Made by a program: the position numbers and the translations under genes. From positions 1-52,431 of the forward strand of contig NZ_MKKE01000030.1 in assembly GCF_001942305.1 (NCBI RefSeq): a stretch of DNA of 52,431 nt. The letters are read 5' to 3'. This document shows positions 26,474 through 34,670 of the stretch, in pieces. Source of the DNA: Saccharomonospora sp. CUA-673. GTDB taxonomy: Bacteria > Actinomycetota > Actinomycetes > Mycobacteriales > Pseudonocardiaceae. Under the pieces are notes generated by a model. The model was not told the origin of the DNA and searched no databases. It saw only the letters and a program-made list of their open reading frames with translations. Positions within the stretch are counted from its first letter, which is position 1. Each line of letters opens with the position of its first letter.

Positions 26474-27036
26474 CGAATGACCTGCCGTTGGGGACGGTCC
26501 ATCACTTCTGGCAGGTGACGGTAGATGAGGTCTTTCAATGCGGCGCCGGTGAGACCACCGGTTGCCTGCGCGACGGCATGGCAACGGTCATTGATCTCTT
26601 GCCATGGCTCTGTTTGAGCCATGCTTTCGGCGAGCTTGCGACCGGTGGGCGTTGGCGTGAGGGCGACGCTGCCTTGTCTGCCTGTGACATAGCGAAGTAG
26701 GCCACGTCCGACCAGAGCGCCGATAACTGGGTAGTAGCGGTCGTCCCAGGGGCCGTACTTGTACCGAGTCATCGGTGCCTCGACATCGGTTGCGTCGACG
26801 TCCTGCGGGATGTGCAACCGCTCGTCCTCGGCATTCAGGTTGTCCAGGACTCGCGGTGCGAGCGCTGGGTAGCGTACGAGGAAATCCAGCTTCGCGAGCT
26901 TGGTGAGGCCATCGAGTTTGCGGGCGTGTCCTTGGCTTCCAGCGACGGCTGTCACCAGAAGGAGGACTCGCATCTGGTGGTATGCGAGATCGTCTCGCAG
27001 TGCTTCAAGGACTCCGGCGTGGCTTGGCGATGTCAT
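26470..27036 (-). CDS. lmuC: Lamassu middle component (LmuC/DdmB-like)
   Basis: A 188-residue protein, predicted largely helical and winged-helix-like. The KLDGLTKLAKLDFLVRYP and MTRYKYGPWDDRYYPVIGAL segments are of the kind found in the small middle component of ABC-three-component systems. It overlaps both neighbours by four bases (ATGA at each junction), which places it firmly in a stoichiometric three-protein complex. The assignment rests mainly on size, position and those segments; the sequence alone would be a weak match. Confidence 0.75.
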   Translation of the reverse strand: MTSPSHAGVLEALRDDLAYHQMRVLLLVTAVAGSQGHARKLDGLTKLAKLDFLVRYPALAPRVLDNLNAEDERLHIPQDVDATDVEAPMTRYKYGPWDDRYYPVIGALVGRGLLRYVTGRQGSVALTPTPTGRKLAESMAQTEPWQEINDRCHAVAQATGGLTGAALKDLIYRHLPEVMDRPQRQVIR

Positions 27037-28412
27037 GGTTTCGCCGTCCGTTCGGCGCGTAGACGCGCGATCTCACCTTTTACGTCAAACCGAGGGCTGA
27101 ACCAGACTTCACATCTGGCGGCTAGATCGCAGATGCCTCCGAGGGCGAGTTCATTATCCAAGCCGTCGAGCGAGCCTGTTTCACGCAGGCGGTCAAGGTG
27201 GCTGGCCAGCGCGATCCAGAAAGGCGAACCCCAAGTCCCGGTGGCCGTTCTGACTTCCGAGGTAGCTTCGTCGGCGACTCGCAGGAACGTGCGCTCCATC
27301 GCGTAACGGTCCGCGGCGCTGCCCGGCACGCCATCACCTCGCTCTCGCCAGTAGCGCTTGAAATCCGATCGCAGTCGTTCAGCCCGCGAGATGCTTGTAT
27401 CGGCGCACCCGCCCCTGGCCATCTTGATGCTGAGCTTGCTCAGCTGAGCGGGCACGGCGAGCGGCATGTACCCCAACGGGTTGGCCAGCGCGGTTCGTAT
27501 GGCGATGGCGACGTCGTGCACATCGATCGTGCGTGGGAGTAGAGCGCGTCGCACTTCGAACGCAGACGTCGCGCCACCCGAAGATGAGGACGTCACAAGT
27601 ACGAGCGGAAGCGCACCGTCCGGAACTGGCCCCTGAGCGCGCATACGCACTCGGAAGAGTTGCAAGACCGCTTCCCAGACCGCCGAGGCCGGCACATCCC
27701 GCCGATCCAGTTTGTCCAGAATGGGCTGCATATACATGCTCGGCGCCGCATGTTCGGTCACCTCGCGGTGCGGCCGGCGGTCATCTATGAACAGCACGGC
27801 AAGGAACGAGCAGACTTTCTGGCCATGGGCATCGCTGACCACGCACGTCTTCGCGGTGGCCTCGGCAGGAGCCTGCCATTCCTTGGGCAAACCATCGCGA
27901 TAGAGAAGCAGCTCCTTTGCAAAGCCCATCGCGACTTCGTTCACCAACGTCACCGTCGGCGCATCCAGTTCACACCCAGTGGCCTGATCGCGCAGCAACG
28001 CGGTTACCTTGGCGAGCTTGCGCGGATCTCCCGGTGCAAGCGCTGCGCAGGTCACCAGCCGGACGTTCGGCTTCTCGTCAAGCGCGAGCCAGCGGCCGAA
28101 CAGATGGGCCAGGCCACCTTTGTCAACAAGCTGCTTGATTGTCGTCCACGCCCCAGACGATGGCTCGCGGTGCTTCGCCGACACCAACTCTGCATCAGGA
28201 GCGTTGAGAACCGTCCAGTCCTCGTGGTGCTCGCAGATGATGCGACCATCCGCATCTGCCGGCAGGTGGCCATCACCGTCGAGAGCGTCGGCGAACAACC
28301 GCAAGCCGTCAGCAGTAGCCATGGCCGCCTGCCAGTCGTACAGATCAGCTGTTCGCGCCCCAGCGTCATCACCTGCGGGTACGGCCACAACAACCTCTGC
28401 AGCCGTATCCAT
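27033..28412 (-). CDS. lmuA: Lamassu effector with Cap4-type (DUF4297) nuclease domain (LmuA/DdmA-like)
   Basis: A 459-residue protein. The N-terminal about 200 residues read as a Cap4/DUF4297 PD-(D/E)xK endonuclease: DLYDWQAAMA (residues 23-32), IICEHHEDW (E61, E64, D65) and VSAKHRE with K80. The remainder is a helical C-terminal domain that would dock on the other subunits. The ATG at 28412 is chosen for its GGGGAGGA site and because the nuclease fold starts right after it; a longer reading to 28544 has no ribosome site. It is the first gene of the operon, the same order as ddmA-ddmB-ddmC. Confidence 0.82.
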   Translation of the reverse strand: MDTAAEVVVAVPAGDDAGARTADLYDWQAAMATADGLRLFADALDGDGHLPADADGRIICEHHEDWTVLNAPDAELVSAKHREPSSGAWTTIKQLVDKGGLAHLFGRWLALDEKPNVRLVTCAALAPGDPRKLAKVTALLRDQATGCELDAPTVTLVNEVAMGFAKELLLYRDGLPKEWQAPAEATAKTCVVSDAHGQKVCSFLAVLFIDDRRPHREVTEHAAPSMYMQPILDKLDRRDVPASAVWEAVLQLFRVRMRAQGPVPDGALPLVLVTSSSSGGATSAFEVRRALLPRTIDVHDVAIAIRTALANPLGYMPLAVPAQLSKLSIKMARGGCADTSISRAERLRSDFKRYWRERGDGVPGSAADRYAMERTFLRVADEATSEVRTATGTWGSPFWIALASHLDRLRETGSLDGLDNELALGGICDLAARCEVWFSPRFDVKGEIARLRAERTAKP

Positions 28413-28670
28413 CTTCCTCCCCGCTACGACGAGTGACCACCGCAAGCCAACAGTCATATCGTCGTCGCCGCAAGATCTGTAACAGCCTCGCGCCGAGTTC
28501 GAGTAACGATCTAGGCAAGGAGCGCTACCCGGCGTTCGTTTCACATCTCCGCAGCGCCTCTAGCGGTCGGTCGTTGACCGGAAGATCGAGCGCGCCTCGA
28601 CGATCATGAGGCGTTGGCGCGTTCGGTTCAGCCATACGAAGTTGCCAACCGGCAAATCGGCCTCCGGCGA

Positions 28671-29297
28671 TCACCCAACGCCGTCCGCGTGGACGGCGAG
28701 ACGTCCGATGCCAGGAAAGAAACGGCCTACCCGTGAGGCGTAGCCGCGGTAGACCTGGCCGTGGGTCCGCAGCAGGTAGGGCTCCTCTACCGCCCGGACC
28801 TGGATCTCGATCGCCGCCAGGAGCGCGACCAGTCCGGCCAGCGCGATTGGATTCGGTGCCAGCAGGGTGAGTCCCATCCCGGCGGTGATCATTGTGGAGA
28901 ATATCGGGTTTCGAACGAGGGCGAACGCGTCCGCGGTGACCAGTTCGGTTGTTTCCCGCTGGTCGACGCCGATTCGCCAGGAGCTGCCCATCGTTTGCTG
29001 CGCCATCAGCGTGCCGACAATGCCAGCCAACGCAACGATCAGCCCGGCGACGTGTACCGCGGTCGTGTCGAGGACAGTCAGCGCGTCGATGACGCTTCCC
29101 AGTTGCAGCACGGGCGCGGCGAGGCCGAGCACGAGCGCCACGACGAACAGAACGCCACCCCACCATTCCACCGATCCTGGCCGGCCGCTCACGCCGTGGA
29201 AACCGGTGGATCCGGTGCGTCGGTACTGGAGCACGCTCCGCAGACCGAACGCGGTGAGGAGGAAGGTCAGGTAGAGCGCGAGGGCGACCGTGGCCAT
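28671..29297 (-). CDS. Isoprenylcysteine carboxyl methyltransferase (ICMT)-like membrane protein
   Basis: A 208-residue membrane protein with about five helices. The C-terminal RNPIFSTMITAGMGL and EEPYLLRTHGQVYRGYASRV-type segments are the SAM-binding signature of the ICMT/PEMT membrane methyltransferases. Bacterial members of unknown substrate are common next to metal-resistance genes. It is divergent from cmtR across about 75 bases that contain CAGC-rich inverted repeats, so CmtR may control it as well. The substrate is unknown. Confidence 0.82.
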   Translation of the reverse strand: MATVALALYLTFLLTAFGLRSVLQYRRTGSTGFHGVSGRPGSVEWWGGVLFVVALVLGLAAPVLQLGSVIDALTVLDTTAVHVAGLIVALAGIVGTLMAQQTMGSSWRIGVDQRETTELVTADAFALVRNPIFSTMITAGMGLTLLAPNPIALAGLVALLAAIEIQVRAVEEPYLLRTHGQVYRGYASRVGRFFPGIGRLAVHADGVG

Positions 29298-29372
29298 GCC
29301 ATGCTCCTGTCAGGATGGAGAGAACTGTTCAGCTCTTGCTGTTATATCAGCTTCAGCTGTACTGTTCCGGGC

Positions 29373-29768
29373 ATGCTGACGTGTGAGACGCGGGAGTCGG
29401 CCCTGGCGCGCCTCGGGCGTGCATTGGCCGACCCGACCCGTTGCCGGATCCTGGTGGCGCTATTGGACGGGGTGAGCTACCCCGGCCAGCTCGCGACCCA
29501 CCTCGGGCTGACCCGCTCCAACGTGTCCAACCATCTGTCCTGTCTGCGCGGCTGCGGACTCGTCGTGGCCACCTACGAGGGACGTCAGGTCCATTACGCT
29601 CTGGCCGACGCGCACCTGGCTCGTGCCCTGAGCGAGCTGGTCAAGGTCGTGCTCGCTGTGGATACCGACCAGCCGTGCGTCGACGACGACAAGGACGAGC
29701 CGGCCACTGCCGGTCCTGGTACCCCTGCCGCGGCGGAGACAACCACGGTGGCGGTGAACAGTCGATGA
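29373..29768 (+). CDS. cmtR: CmtR-type Cd(II)/Pb(II)-sensing ArsR/SmtB repressor
   Basis: A 131-residue ArsR/SmtB-family repressor, strikingly like Mycobacterium tuberculosis CmtR as I remember it. The Cd/Pb ligands C57, C61 and C102 are at the identical residue numbers (SCLRGC and DQPC), in the alpha-4 helix and C-terminal tail; C4 and C24 are also present. The helix-turn-helix is around GQLATHLGLTRSNVSNHL. Its stop overlaps the ATG of the transporter gene. It should repress its own operon and release on cadmium or lead. Confidence 0.93.
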   Translation: MLTCETRESALARLGRALADPTRCRILVALLDGVSYPGQLATHLGLTRSNVSNHLSCLRGCGLVVATYEGRQVHYALADAHLARALSELVKVVLAVDTDQPCVDDDKDEPATAGPGTPAAAETTTVAVNSR

Positions 29769-30472
29769 GCGAGGACACCAACCGCCGGCTCGACCTGCCC
29801 TTAACCACGACAGCCCCAGAGCAAGACGGCTGCAGCAACGGATGTTGCGCCCCTGCCCTCACTCCGACGCCGGTCGATGCGGACCGCCGCACGGTGCTGT
29901 CGCGGCGAGTGCGGTTGCTAGTCGCCGCGACGATCACCTATAACGTCATCGAGGCCATCGTCGCCATCACGGCCGGCACGATCGCCTCATCGACCGCGTT
30001 GATCGGGTTTGGCCTCGATTCGGTCATCGAAGTCGCCTCAGCCGCCGCCGTGGCGTGGCAGTTCTCCAGCAAGGACCCTGAAGCCCGCGAGCGCGCCGCG
30101 CTGAAGGTGATCGCGGTGTCCTTCTTCGCCCTGGCCGCCTACGTCACCGTCGAGTCCATTCGCTCCCTGCTCGGCGCGGAGGATGCCGAGCACTCCACCG
30201 TCGGCATCGTGCTGGCCGCTGTGTCACTGCTGGTCATGCCGTTCCTCTCGTACGCGCAGCGCCGCACTGGCCGCGAGTTGGGCTCGGCCAGCGCAGTCGC
30301 GGACTCCAAGCAGACCCTGCTGTGCACCTACCTATCCGGTGTCCTGCTGGTCGGACTGCTGCTCAACTCGCTGTTCGGCTGGTCCTGGGCCGACCCGATC
30401 GTCGCCCTGGTCATCGCCGCCGTCGCGGTCAAGGAAGGCCGCGAAGCCTGGCGAGGCGAGCACTGCTGCTGA
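29765..30472 (+). CDS. CDF-like cation transporter with Cys-rich N-terminus
   Basis: A 235-residue membrane protein with about six segments, of the cation-efflux (CDF-like) type. The ALIGFGLDSVIEV segment carries the conserved Asp in helix 2, and a matching SASAVADSKQTLLCTYLSGVLL in helix 5 has D and S in place of the usual HxxxD. The N-terminal tail has CSNGCC and the C-terminus ends HCC, possible metal-capture sites. It is translationally coupled to cmtR and so is the likely cadmium/lead/zinc exporter. It lacks the long cytoplasmic domain of larger CDF proteins. Confidence 0.8.
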   Translation: MSEDTNRRLDLPLTTTAPEQDGCSNGCCAPALTPTPVDADRRTVLSRRVRLLVAATITYNVIEAIVAITAGTIASSTALIGFGLDSVIEVASAAAVAWQFSSKDPEARERAALKVIAVSFFALAAYVTVESIRSLLGAEDAEHSTVGIVLAAVSLLVMPFLSYAQRRTGRELGSASAVADSKQTLLCTYLSGVLLVGLLLNSLFGWSWADPIVALVIAAVAVKEGREAWRGEHCC

Positions 30473-30672
30473 CTTCCGTAGGTGGGTCGCCGTTCCGATG
30501 GCCCTCCCGCCGAGGTGATCGGCGTCGAATCCGTAGCTCTCGTCAGCTGTCCCCGCCTGCGGGGATGCATGGCGAGTCAATGCGCCCCTCTCCGCGCCGC
30601 CCCGAGCAGGACATCAATTCCCGGCAGGTCCGGCTGTCAGACCATGCTGAGTTCAAGCCGCGTCGGTGGACT

Positions 30673-31665
30673 CTAATTTGTCTCCTGTGCACTGCTGGTG
30701 CGGAGCAGACGTGGGACGACGCGGACGTAGATGACCATCCCGACGATCTCGACGAGGGTTTGGGTGACGATGACCACGGCGGCGACGGTGAGCGTGTCGG
30801 GCAAGGCCAGGGCAAGAGGGAGCACGACGAGTGAGTTGCGGGTGGCTCCGGTGAACACGATCGCGCGTCCGTCGGAGTGGTCGAGCCGGAACAGGCGGGC
30901 GACGGCGGCACCGAGGGCGGCCATGATGATTAGGAACGCGATGTAGAACGGGACGACACCGGCTACCGCGGGCAGGTCGTCGCCAAGTTTCGGTATCTGG
31001 GAGGCGACGACGATGAGCAGGGTCGCGACCATGAGCGGCACCATCAGCGCGTTCGCGGCGGTGGAGAAGGTCCTGCCGGCTTGTTGTCGGGCGGCCCAGG
31101 CTTGGGTGAGCCAGGCGAGAGTGAGCGGGATGACGATCAGGACGATGAATGCCTCGATGAACGGTCCGAATTCGACGATGTCGGCGAGGTCGGCGCCCAT
31201 GAAGAGATACAGGAACACGGGCAGCAGCAGCATTTGCGCGAGCAGCAGCAGCGGGGTCGCTGCGAGGAGCCGGTCGCTGCTGCCGCCGGCCAGACCGCTG
31301 AACACGATGACGTAATCCACGCACGGGGTGAGCAGGACCAGCAGCACGCCGATCCGCACCGCCTGGTCGGCGGGCAACAGCCAGAACATGGCCGCGACCA
31401 CCAAGGGCACGACCACGAAGTTCACCACGAGCACGGCGCCGAGGAACCGCCCGGCCCGCAGCGAGCGCGCCAGCTCTCGCGCGGGGACCTGCAGGAATGT
31501 CACATAGAGCAGAGCGCCGAGCACCGGGTTGATGGCGGCCTCGAACCACGGTCCGGCTGTCGGTGCGGCCAGCCCCACCACGACACCGGCGAGGATCGCG
31601 CCGATGTAGATCGAGACCTGGTGTTGCTCCATCCGTCCGGCCAGGTCACTTACGCCCTGCGCCAC
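30673..31665 (-). CDS. ACR3-like arsenic resistance transporter (BASS fold)
   Basis: A membrane transporter of about 330 residues and ten helices in the bile acid:sodium symporter/ACR3 fold. The LLTPCVDYVIVFSGLAGG segment holds the conserved Cys of ACR3-type arsenite permeases, and TGATRNSLVVLPLALALP is the second unwound-helix motif. The GTG at 31665 is chosen because GAGGAGG lies 8 bases upstream; an upstream TTG gives a slightly longer form. It ends the operon that starts with the thioredoxin fusion and MerR. Arsenite or antimonite export is the likely role; another oxyanion is possible. Confidence 0.83.
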   Translation of the reverse strand: MAQGVSDLAGRMEQHQVSIYIGAILAGVVVGLAAPTAGPWFEAAINPVLGALLYVTFLQVPARELARSLRAGRFLGAVLVVNFVVVPLVVAAMFWLLPADQAVRIGVLLVLLTPCVDYVIVFSGLAGGSSDRLLAATPLLLLAQMLLLPVFLYLFMGADLADIVEFGPFIEAFIVLIVIPLTLAWLTQAWAARQQAGRTFSTAANALMVPLMVATLLIVVASQIPKLGDDLPAVAGVVPFYIAFLIIMAALGAAVARLFRLDHSDGRAIVFTGATRNSLVVLPLALALPDTLTVAAVVIVTQTLVEIVGMVIYVRVVPRLLRTSSAQETN

Positions 31666-31744
31666 CCTCACATCCTCCTCATGCAACGATCCGTGTGTCG
31701 CGTGTTACTGGTCGGCCATCCTGCTGACGCGGTGACAATGCTCG

Positions 31745-32083
31745 TCACCGCGGTGGTGCCGACGAGCAGGAGCAGCCGCCGCCCTCGGAGCAGCCATGCT
31801 CCGCAGTAGCCCGTCGACGGCGGAGGCGGTGGTGGGCGCCCCAGAGCAGGCCCGCGACGGTGAACAGTGCTCCGGATACGACGAGCAGGCCGGTCGTCGC
31901 GGCGGCGACTCCGGCGGTGGTGAGCAGCCCGAGTGGGATCAGCAGCGGCAGGGCGCAGCACCCGGCGCACGCGATGACGGCCAGTAACGCCACGATCTTG
32001 CTCTTTCGCGGTGGACCCGACGTGGCCCCAGCCGCTTCCGGGACGGGCTGGACACCAGGTTCGATGGTGGGCGGGTGGCTCAT
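31745..32083 (-). CDS. Small Cys-rich membrane protein, MerT/MerF-like
   Basis: A 112-residue protein with two hydrophobic helices. The first contains ACAGCCALPLL, a vicinal-Cys helix of the type used by mercury importers MerT and MerF, and the C-terminus holds a Cys cluster (CSEGGGCSCS). The ATG at 32083 has AAGGAG 8 bases upstream and overlaps the repaired MerR stop (ATGA). As sequenced, this gene is fused in frame to MerR, which I attribute to an indel. It probably moves or binds a soft metal such as mercury or arsenic for the operon. Confidence 0.7.
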   Translation of the reverse strand: MSHPPTIEPGVQPVPEAAGATSGPPRKSKIVALLAVIACAGCCALPLLIPLGLLTTAGVAAATTGLLVVSGALFTVAGLLWGAHHRLRRRRATAEHGCSEGGGCSCSSAPPR

Positions 32084-32494
32084 GACGGGCGCTCCTTGAT
32101 CGCGGCCAGCTCGATGAACGGAGGGGCAGTCGGGACAGGTGCAGTGGGTCAGGCTGTCGCAGCGGGCGTCGATGACCTGGACCAGCCCTTCGCGGATGCG
32201 GGCCAGGTCTTCCATCCGTTGGTCCACCTCGACCAGCTTGGCCCGCGCCCGGTCCTGCAAATCCGGCGTCGGATGCCGGCGGCGGCCGGTGTCGAGGAGC
32301 TCGGCGACCTCCTCAAGGGTGAACCCGAGCCGCTGCGCCGCCTTGACCACCCGCAGCAGTGCCACCGCGTCCTCGTCGTAGTCCCGGTACCCGCCCAACG
32401 AGCGACGCGGCTCGGGCAACAAACCGCGCCGCTCGTAGTACCGCAGTGTCTGCACGTTCACCCCGGCCGCCGCAGCGAGCTCACCCGACCTCAT
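32080..32494 (-). CDS. MerR-family heavy-metal-responsive regulator, frameshifted at its end
   Basis: A MerR regulator of about 138 residues: winged helix with QTLRYYERRGLLPEPRR, coiled dimer helix, and a metal-binding tail with C112, C118, C120 and C123 (position 74 is His where mercury MerR has Cys). Dropping one base from the GGGG run at 32123-32126 (plus strand) gives the ending DCPPFIELAAIKERPS, with the TGA overlapping the next ATG. Without that change the frame runs into the membrane protein. It probably activates the MerR-type promoter in front of the thioredoxin-fusion gene. Confidence 0.85.
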
Positions 32495-32554
32495 CGCACA
32501 ACCCTCCGTGGAATCCCGGTCCCTCCGGCGGTCGACCTGGGACAGCTGACCAAC

Positions 32555-33325
32555 TCATACCCGCGCGCTCCGCGCCGCCTGGGCCTGGGCCGCCAAGCCG
32601 TCGAGCACCACAACCTTGTCGGCCGGGACTCGCACGTCCACGACCACATCGCTGCCGTCGCGGTCCACGGTGAAGTCGAAGAACGAGCAGCACTCGGCCT
32701 CCCGTACCGTCAGGTCGCGGGCCTGCTCGGCGACCCGCTCGGCATCGTCGCCGCCCTGAAGACGCAGCCGCAGCCAGCCCGGCTCCTCACGCCGAAGGTC
32801 TGTCAACGACGACCGGAACAGAGTGTCGAACTCCGCGAGCCGCATCGGCTGGTCCGCGGTCGGCAGCGTGCACGCGTCCGGCACCCACCCCGCGCCTCCC
32901 ACCGGAGAGGGCACCGGGGACGCCGCTGCGGTGCTCACAGGCATTGATGCGCACCCCGAGCCGCACCCGCATCCCGAACCGGCCGGCGAACCAGCGGAGT
33001 CCTGAGAGGACGAGGCGGTCTCGAACAGCGCCCGCAGGACCGGAGCAGGTTGCGCGCCTACGATCGAGGTGACCTGCTGGCCACCGTCGAGCACGAACAG
33101 CGTCGGGGTCGAGGACACCCCGAATCGCGACACCAGGCCCGGTTCCTCGTCGGCGTTGACCTTGACGAACCGCACCCCCGGCGCGAACTCCTCGGCCAGT
33201 GCGTCCAGTACGGGTGCGATCCGCCGGCAGTTCCCGCACCAGGTCGCATAGAACTCCAACACCACCGGCATCGGCGACCCCTCGACCTCCGTCGTGAATG
33301 TCGCCTCGGTGACCTCCACCGACAT
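32555..33325 (-). CDS. Thioredoxin domain fused to Cys-rich linker and a metal-associated C-terminal domain
   Basis: A 256-residue fusion. Residues 1-105 are a thioredoxin fold with the active site WCGNC (C30, C33). Residues 117-126 are a Gly/Cys linker with C119, C121 and C125. Residues about 145-256 are a separate domain with CTLPTADQPMRLAEFD and EAECCSFFDF (C212, C213). I know that domain only as a companion of actinobacterial metal-resistance genes. The ATG at 33325 is used because the operon promoter at 33370-33400 lies inside any longer reading. It may reduce or relay arsenate, mercury or a metal-thiol adduct; this is not established. Confidence 0.75.
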   Translation of the reverse strand: MSVEVTEATFTTEVEGSPMPVVLEFYATWCGNCRRIAPVLDALAEEFAPGVRFVKVNADEEPGLVSRFGVSSTPTLFVLDGGQQVTSIVGAQPAPVLRALFETASSSQDSAGSPAGSGCGCGSGCASMPVSTAAASPVPSPVGGAGWVPDACTLPTADQPMRLAEFDTLFRSSLTDLRREEPGWLRLRLQGGDDAERVAEQARDLTVREAECCSFFDFTVDRDGSDVVVDVRVPADKVVVLDGLAAQAQAARSARV

Positions 33326-33369
33326 GCTGTCCACCTCTTCCGCGCCCGTCATCCGACCGAACAACTCCA

Positions 33370-33400
33370 CGCTAAGGCTGTACCTAGGTACAGCGTTCAA
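33370..33400 (-). promoter_or_regulatory. MerR-type promoter with 18-bp perfect palindrome in a 19-bp spacer
   Basis: GCTGTACCTAGGTACAGC (33377-33394) is a perfect palindrome. On the minus strand it is preceded directly by TTGAAC (33395-33400) and followed after one base by TTAGCG (33370-33375), giving the 19-bp spacer typical of MerR-activated promoters. It drives the thioredoxin-fusion, MerR, membrane protein and ACR3-like operon. Confidence 0.8.
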
Positions 33401-33455
33401 TGGGACGTACGTCACATCCACTGTGCCGGGTGCGGGTGGGGGCTCCGTCAGGTGG

Positions 33456-34670
33456 TCAGTCGGCGCGGGTTTGGTCGAGTGCTTGGGCGAGGTCGGCGAT
33501 GAGGTCGTCGGCGTCTTCGAGGCCGACAGAGAGGCGGATCATGCTGTCGGCGATGCCGCGGCGGGCTCGGTCGGCGGGGTCGAGGCCGTGGTGGGTGGTG
33601 GTGATGGGTTGCGTGACAAGGCTTTCCGCGCCACCGAGGCTGGCGGCGATGCTGAACACTCGGAGCCGGTCGACCACGGCCGCGGTGGCGTTGGCGTCGC
33701 CGTCGACGAGGAAGCTGAGCATGCCGCCGTGGCCGCGCATCTGGGTTTTGACGATGGCGGCTTGATCGCCGGTGGCCAGGCCGGGGTAGTTGACCTTGGT
33801 CACGCGGGGATGCTCGGCCAGGTATTCGGCGACGGCGGTGGCGGCGGTGTTCTGGGCACGGACCCGGACGACGAGGGTGCGGATGCTGCGGGCGAGCAGG
33901 GATGCGATCTCGGGGGCGATGACGTGGCCGAGGTTCTTGCGCCATGCGGCGATCGGGGCGAGCAGTTCGGCGGGGCCGGCGACGGCTCCGGCGGTGAGGT
34001 CGCTGTGGCCGCCGAGGTATTTGGTGGCGGAGTGGATGACCAGGTCGGCGCCGTGGTGCAGCGGGTTCTGGTTGACCGGGGTGGCGAAGGTGTTGTCCAC
34101 CACGACCAGGGCTCCGGCTTTGTGGGCGTGGGCGGTGATTGCGGCGATGTCGAAGATGTCGAGGCCAAGGTTGGACGGGGTTTCGAAGAACACGATCCGG
34201 GTGCGGTCGGTGAGGACGGCGGGTAGCCGGTCGGCTTCGCCGGCGGTGAGGAAGGTGGTCTTGATTCCGAGCCGGGGCAGGTTCTCGCCGAGTAGTTCGA
34301 AGGTGCCGCCGTAGACGTCGCCCAGGCACACGATGTGCTCGCCGGTCTTGATGTGGGACAGGAAGGTCGCGGCTTCGGCGGCCATGCCGGAGCCGAACGC
34401 GAGCGCGGTCTCGGCGTCTTCGAGGTCGGCGAGTTTGCGTTCCAGGGAGCGGATGGTGGGGTTGAGGCCGTAGCGGGTGTAGAGGTTGCCCTCCCGTCGG
34501 CCTTCGACGACGTCGAGCAGGTCGGCGGTGGAGTCGAAGGCGAAGGTGGAGTGCCCGTAGAGCGGCGGATGGATGGCGCCTTGCGGGTCGCGGACGTCTC
34601 CGGCGTGGACGCACCGGGTGGACAAGCCGGGTCGCTGTTCGGGCGTGGTGTTCACCTTCGGGTCGCTCAT
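33456..34670 (-). CDS. Cystathionine gamma-synthase/gamma-lyase family PLP enzyme
   Basis: A 404-residue Cys/Met-metabolism PLP enzyme. Visible marks are YTRYGLNPT for cofactor-phosphate contacts of the partner subunit, VVVDNTFATP and the PLP lysine in SATKYLGGHSD, followed by a standard C-terminal domain. Cystathionine gamma-lyase, gamma-synthase, methionine gamma-lyase and O-acetylhomoserine sulfhydrylase cannot be separated by eye. The ATG at 34670 overlaps the cysteine desulfurase stop (TGATG). In this persulfide module an enzyme releasing or fixing sulfide is expected. Confidence 0.9.
   Translation of the reverse strand: MSDPKVNTTPEQRPGLSTRCVHAGDVRDPQGAIHPPLYGHSTFAFDSTADLLDVVEGRREGNLYTRYGLNPTIRSLERKLADLEDAETALAFGSGMAAEAATFLSHIKTGEHIVCLGDVYGGTFELLGENLPRLGIKTTFLTAGEADRLPAVLTDRTRIVFFETPSNLGLDIFDIAAITAHAHKAGALVVVDNTFATPVNQNPLHHGADLVIHSATKYLGGHSDLTAGAVAGPAELLAPIAAWRKNLGHVIAPEIASLLARSIRTLVVRVRAQNTAATAVAEYLAEHPRVTKVNYPGLATGDQAAIVKTQMRGHGGMLSFLVDGDANATAAVVDRLRVFSIAASLGGAESLVTQPITTTHHGLDPADRARRGIADSMIRLSVGLEDADDLIADLAQALDQTRAD

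Noticed and set aside
28413..28544. Longer N-terminus for the Cap4-type nuclease gene
   Set aside because: There is no ribosome-binding site, and the extra residues are unlike the family; GGGGAGGA precedes the ATG at 28412.
31745..32494. A single MerR-membrane fusion protein
   Set aside because: One extra base in a G run explains it; the repaired MerR ends with a family-like tail and a stop overlapping a well-placed start for the second gene.
33326..33421. N-terminal extension of the thioredoxin-fusion protein up to 33421
   Set aside because: The MerR-type promoter lies inside the extension, so the transcript starts downstream of that codon.
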